Shown in pieces: positions 62,145 to 64,000 of a stretch of 64,000 nucleotides of DNA; within the stretch, counting starts at the first letter, position 1, and each line of letters begins with the position of its first letter. The DNA lies in assembly GCF_000813825.1 (NCBI RefSeq), contig NZ_JWTA01000002.1:1-64000 (forward strand). Direction: 5' to 3'. A program made the translations under genes and the position numbers. The notes beneath the pieces are model-generated. The model searched no databases. It had not been told where the DNA came from and worked only from the letters and a program-made list of their open reading frames with translations. The DNA is from Chryseobacterium taiwanense. Lineage in GTDB: Bacteria > Bacteroidota > Bacteroidia > Flavobacteriales > Weeksellaceae.

Positions 62145-62223
62145 TTGTCATTCTGACGAAGGAAGAATCTCGGCTTTATTTTCAGAGATTCTTCACTCCA
62201 CTTTGTTGCGTTCAGAATGACAA
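62145..62223. repeat. REP-like hairpin element
   Basis: TTGTCATTCTGA (62145-62156) is exactly inverted at 62212-62223; an inner pair AGAATCTC/GAGATTCT lies at 62164-62171 and 62185-62192. It is the best preserved copy of the family in the window, and lies between the LysR and GNAT genes where it may also act as terminator. Confidence 0.8.
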
Positions 62224-62225
62224 GA

Positions 62226-62660
62226 TTACAAACTCATATGAATAATAGGATAATCTTTTCCGGACCCGTCTTTCTCAGATCTTCCGGTTGCTTTGAATCC
62301 CATTTTTTCATAAAAACCAATTGCCTGTGGATTCTGTTCATTGACATCCACTTTTGTCAATCCGGTTTTGTCTTTCATAAACTGATATAATTTTTTCCCG
62401 AAGCCTTTTCCGCGGGTATCATCATGAATGAAAAGCATTTCCAGATTTCCTTCTGCAACGGACGCAAATCCTTGAGCTTCGTTATTTTCGGAAATTACAT
62501 ACACTTCAAGATTCGGTAAATATTCTTTTGGAATAATTTCTTTGAAATGCTGAAGGTCTTCTTCAGAAAGAAAATCATGGGTTACTCTTACTGCCGATTC
62601 CCATATTTCCATGATTCTTGGATAATCTTCTGAAGTTGCCAATCTGATTGGGTGGATCAT
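62226..62660 (-). CDS. GNAT-family N-acetyltransferase
   Basis: A 144-residue GNAT starting at MIHPIRLATS (the longest frame adds six codons). The acetyl-CoA loop is RGKGFGKKLYQF, with the C-terminal NPQAIGFYEKMGFKATGR. Similar to YjaB-like acetyltransferases; the acceptor is unknown. It is convergent with the LysR gene, and its 3' end directly follows the REP-like element. Confidence 0.9.
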   Translation of the reverse strand: MIHPIRLATSEDYPRIMEIWESAVRVTHDFLSEEDLQHFKEIIPKEYLPNLEVYVISENNEAQGFASVAEGNLEMLFIHDDTRGKGFGKKLYQFMKDKTGLTKVDVNEQNPQAIGFYEKMGFKATGRSEKDGSGKDYPIIHMSL

Positions 62661-62774
62661 AATTTTAAATTTCCACAAAAATAAATATTTAAAAACTAGT
62701 AAAAATGGTAACCGGTAATTTCAAAATTTTATCGCAAATTTGTTTGATTTTAATTGAAAAAATAAACCAAAATT

Positions 62775-63650
62775 ATGGCACAAAAAATATATGCAGGACA
62801 ACCTGTAATTACATTAAATAATGGCGTAGATATTCCGGCTTTAGGCTTTGGAGTTTGGCAGATGGAGGATTTGAAAGAATGTGAAAATGCTGTGATCAAA
62901 GCTGTTGAAGTGGGATATAGGATGATTGATACCGCTTCTATTTACCTTAATGAAACAGCCGTTGGAAACGCGATTAAGAACTGTGGAGTAGACAGAGATG
63001 AGCTGTTTGTAACTTCAAAACTTTGGGTTCAGGATATTGCTTATGATAAAGCAAAAGGTGCTTTTCAGAGAACTTTAGACAGATTACAACTGGAATATCT
63101 GGATCTGTATCTTATTCACTGGCCGTATGGAGATTTTATCGGGGCTTGGAAAGCAATGGAAGAATTGTACTATGAAGGAAAAATAAAAGCAATTGGTGTT
63201 TGTAATTTCCCTGTTGAAAAGATGGAGGAATTAAAAGCCAATTCTACGGTTCTTCCGGTAATTAATCAAATTGAGCTGCATCCTCTTTTCCAGCAAAAAG
63301 AGCTTCAGGTATATGACAGAGAAAATAATATCGTTACACAACCTTGGAGCCCGCTTGGAAACGGAAATGCCGGATTATTGGATAATTCAGAACTGAAAGC
63401 TATTGCTGAGAAATATGGTAAAACAGTGGCTCAGGTGATCTTGAGATGGCATCTTCAGGAAGGTTTCTGCGTGATTCCTAAATCTGTAACCCCTTCCAGA
63501 ATTGAGGCGAATTTCAATGTTTTTGATTTTGAACTTTCAGAAGATGAAATGAACATTGTCCGTTCTTTAGACACCGGAAAAAGACTTTTCTTTGATCCAA
63601 AAGATCCGTCTTGGGAAAAGAAGATGCTGAATTCTGTAGCGGATATTTAA
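62775..63650 (+). CDS. Aldo/keto reductase (second)
   Basis: A 291-residue AKR of the 2,5-diketo-gluconate reductase-like group with the tetrad Asp52, Tyr57 (IDTASIYLNE), Lys82 (TSKLWV) and His115 (LIHWPYGD). It reduces aldehydes or ketones with NADPH. It differs from the 57023 AKR. It is on the opposite strand and ends in a strong terminator. Confidence 0.94.
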   Translation: MAQKIYAGQPVITLNNGVDIPALGFGVWQMEDLKECENAVIKAVEVGYRMIDTASIYLNETAVGNAIKNCGVDRDELFVTSKLWVQDIAYDKAKGAFQRTLDRLQLEYLDLYLIHWPYGDFIGAWKAMEELYYEGKIKAIGVCNFPVEKMEELKANSTVLPVINQIELHPLFQQKELQVYDRENNIVTQPWSPLGNGNAGLLDNSELKAIAEKYGKTVAQVILRWHLQEGFCVIPKSVTPSRIEANFNVFDFELSEDEMNIVRSLDTGKRLFFDPKDPSWEKKMLNSVADI

Positions 63651-63654
63651 ATAA

Positions 63655-63690
63655 AAAAAATCCTTTCATCAAAAAATGAAAGGATTTTTT
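63655..63690. terminator. Bidirectional terminator
   Basis: Perfect 15-bp stem AAAAAATCCTTTCAT/ATGAAAGGATTTTTT with a six-base loop, between convergent genes. Confidence 0.9.
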
Positions 63691-63691
63691 A

Positions 63692-64000
63692 TTATTTCGT
63701 TAAATCGAGTCCTCCGAAGTTACCCGAGCTCATCATCAGGTAAACTCCCTGAGTTTTGTCGAGTATTTCCCAATAGGCGTGAAGTTCTTCCGCATTGGTG
63801 AAAACTTTCAGATTTTCGTTCTTGAATTTTTCTTTGATTAATTCAGGAGAAATAGGTTCCATTCTTTTGATCTTCAAGGCATCTTCTGAATAGAATACAA
63901 CTGCGTTATCCAAACCATCCATTGCATGGTCATATTGCTCTAGAAATGCCGGATTTAAGCTTGAATACGTATGAAGTTCAAGAAAACCGTATTTCTTCTC
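63692..64000 (-). CDS. Mur ligase, probable Mpl (partial, C-terminal)
   Basis: The last about 103 codons of a gene that continues past the window edge; the in-frame ATG at 63922 is internal, as the upstream codons also read as protein (KYGFLELHTYSSLNPAFLEQ). The HTYSSLN motif and EPISPELIKEKF fit the C-terminal domain of Bacteroidetes Mur ligases annotated as Mpl (UDP-N-acetylmuramate:L-Ala-gamma-D-Glu-meso-Dap ligase), which recycles murein peptides. MurC cannot be excluded from this piece. Confidence 0.75.
   Translation of the reverse strand, partial: EKKYGFLELHTYSSLNPAFLEQYDHAMDGLDNAVVFYSEDALKIKRMEPISPELIKEKFKNENLKVFTNAEELHAYWEILDKTQGVYLMMSSGNFGGLDLTK

Noticed and set aside
1..64000. tRNA, rRNA, CRISPR array or prophage
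   Set aside because: I found no T-loop words with cloverleaf arms, no regularly spaced direct repeats, and no integrase or phage structural genes.

Overview
The window looks like chromosomal DNA of a flavobacterium, most likely Chryseobacterium or a close relative (Weeksellaceae). The grounds are AT-rich DNA, few Shine-Dalgarno sites, -7 boxes of the Bacteroidetes form TAnnTTTG before many genes, a type IX secretion C-terminal signal, a GLPGLI/PNGase F-II-like secreted protein, a TonB receptor with a Bacteroidetes-type plug, and flavobacterial intergenic repeats. The genus is an inference. I see no rRNA, tRNA, CRISPR array, phage or classical insertion sequence.

Layout. 47-2995: a tight six-gene minus-strand operon (pirin, FMN reductase, TMEM175 channel, YjdI-like Fe-S protein, OsmC, YjdJ-like acetyltransferase). 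3422-5820: a second pirin and a drug exporter. 5938-16463: asnB, a PNGase F-like secreted protein, an rRNA methyltransferase, yjdM, an orphan ABC ATPase, a YceI lipoprotein and pheS. 16567-29029: a DUF5916 outer-membrane protein, a ferredoxin reductase/ferredoxin pair, peptidases, recR, a glycosyltransferase and secG. 29153-36058: an active/inactive M16 protease pair, then uvrD/pcrA with a rhodanese and a TlpA thioredoxin. 36152-42782: a membrane-embedded PLD-like protein, hydrolases, a HipA-like kinase overlapping a DUF3037 gene, a type IX cargo protein, and a small Gly-Gly leader peptide gene.

42850-51630 is a tyrosine/homogentisate catabolic block: hppD, hmgA and fahA with two CoA-transferases that could activate the acetoacetate or acetate released, plus a flavin reductase. 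It is interrupted by a GxxExxY nuclease-fold gene lying inside a perfect 22-bp inverted repeat, which I consider the best candidate for an undescribed mobile unit. 51754-54617 holds a TonB receptor with an operator-like palindrome over its promoter and a thioredoxin; between them is a 110-bp tandem duplication. 54957-63650 is an electrophile/quinone/aldehyde stress-like island (Crp/Fnr regulator, DoxX, AhpD-like protein, two aldo/keto reductases, DJ-1-like protein, quinol monooxygenase-like protein, quinone reductase-like protein, a MarR-GNAT fusion with a 25-bp palindrome, LysR regulator, GNAT). The window ends inside a Mur ligase gene (mpl-like).

Intergenic space is rich in repeats: REP-like hairpins resembling GTCATTCTGACG, elements of about 130 bp ending in TTTAAACCATTAAG, and a 305-bp composite element at 54621-54925. 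All statements come from reading the sequence; no searches were run.
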